Positions 63,741 through 64,000 of a stretch of DNA of 64,000 nt are shown one piece after another. Each line of letters starts with the position of its first letter. Position 1 is the first letter of the stretch. Where the stretch lies: contig VZDJ01000041.1 in NCBI GenBank assembly GCA_008694505.1, positions 6,353,124-6,417,123 of the forward strand. Reading direction: 5' to 3'. The translations under genes and the position numbers were made by a program. This DNA comes from Cyanoderma ruficeps (taxonomy: Eukaryota; Chordata; Aves; Passeriformes; Timaliidae). Under the pieces are notes generated by a model. The model had not been told where the DNA came from. It searched no databases and saw only the letters and a program-made list of their open reading frames with translations.

Positions 63741-64000
63741 CTAATAAACAGGGTGAGAATTGACCAGTGTGCTCAGAAATCATTAAAGGGAACCAACAAA
63801 GAAAACTTCAGATGAGCAGAGTGGGATAAATCCTTTTAGAAATCTAGCTTGTGGATAAAAAGTGGGAATAAAAAGGATCATCTCTGGCCAACATTGCAAG
63901 GCTATTGAAAAGAGATGAATCAGATCAGATCTGAAAGTTCTAAAAATTCTGGGCAGTGCTTAAGAAACACCATGAAGAGAGAAATAAAGCAAAACAGCAT
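63741..64000. other. Unique DNA to the window end
   Basis: Nothing recognised in the last 260 bases. Confidence 0.6.

Overview
The window looks like a gene-poor, AT-rich stretch of nuclear DNA from a bird, probably a songbird. Two things point to this. First, there are several 5'-truncated CR1 LINE copies with the avian CR1 3' end (degenerate ATTCTATG/ATTCTGTG octamers). Second, there is a solo LTR of the avian ERVL type with a perfect 5-bp target-site duplication. Runs of N inside homopolymers and a pentanucleotide repeat show a draft assembly. I found no protein-coding gene, rRNA, tRNA or CRISPR array that I can support. The longest open frames (about 100-135 codons) are of the size expected by chance on both strands of 64 kb of AT-rich DNA, and several lie inside transposable elements. 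The window is either intergenic desert or the inside of a very large intron.

Layout. 1-24 is a CCTT microsatellite. About 6570-7260 is an old, eroded minus-strand CR1. 8446-9113 is the ERVL-type solo LTR, flanked by CCTAC duplications. 9119-28300 is mostly unannotatable AT-rich DNA with a GC-rich island (about 14281-14545), a CTCF-like motif (13339-13353), two short hairpins and an isolated TATA box (19363). A-rich low-complexity tracts lie at 28301-28444, 32195-32263, 38481-38592 (the last interrupted by 19 Ns) and 56592-56715. 38950-39479 is a probable second LTR, GC-rich, with TGTTAAG/CTTAACA ends. 43500-44163 is a plus-strand CR1 with an internal deletion that keeps a mutated reverse-transcriptase active-site motif. 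47439-48505, 48890-49100 and 63345-63740 are three further minus-strand CR1 copies, the first also keeping an RT FADD motif.

The most interesting non-repeat signal is at 46.0-47.3 kb on the plus strand. A CCAAT-like box and a TATATAAAG box are followed about 110 bp later by an excellent splice donor. About 930 bp further on, a long polypyrimidine tract with CAG starts a 189-nt segment that ends in another excellent donor. No frame stays open through the segment, so if it is real it is more likely a non-coding RNA than a protein gene. It is only a prediction from motifs.

Nothing in the window forms a recognisable operon, pathway or defence system. Its content is retroelement remains, simple repeats and possible regulatory motifs.
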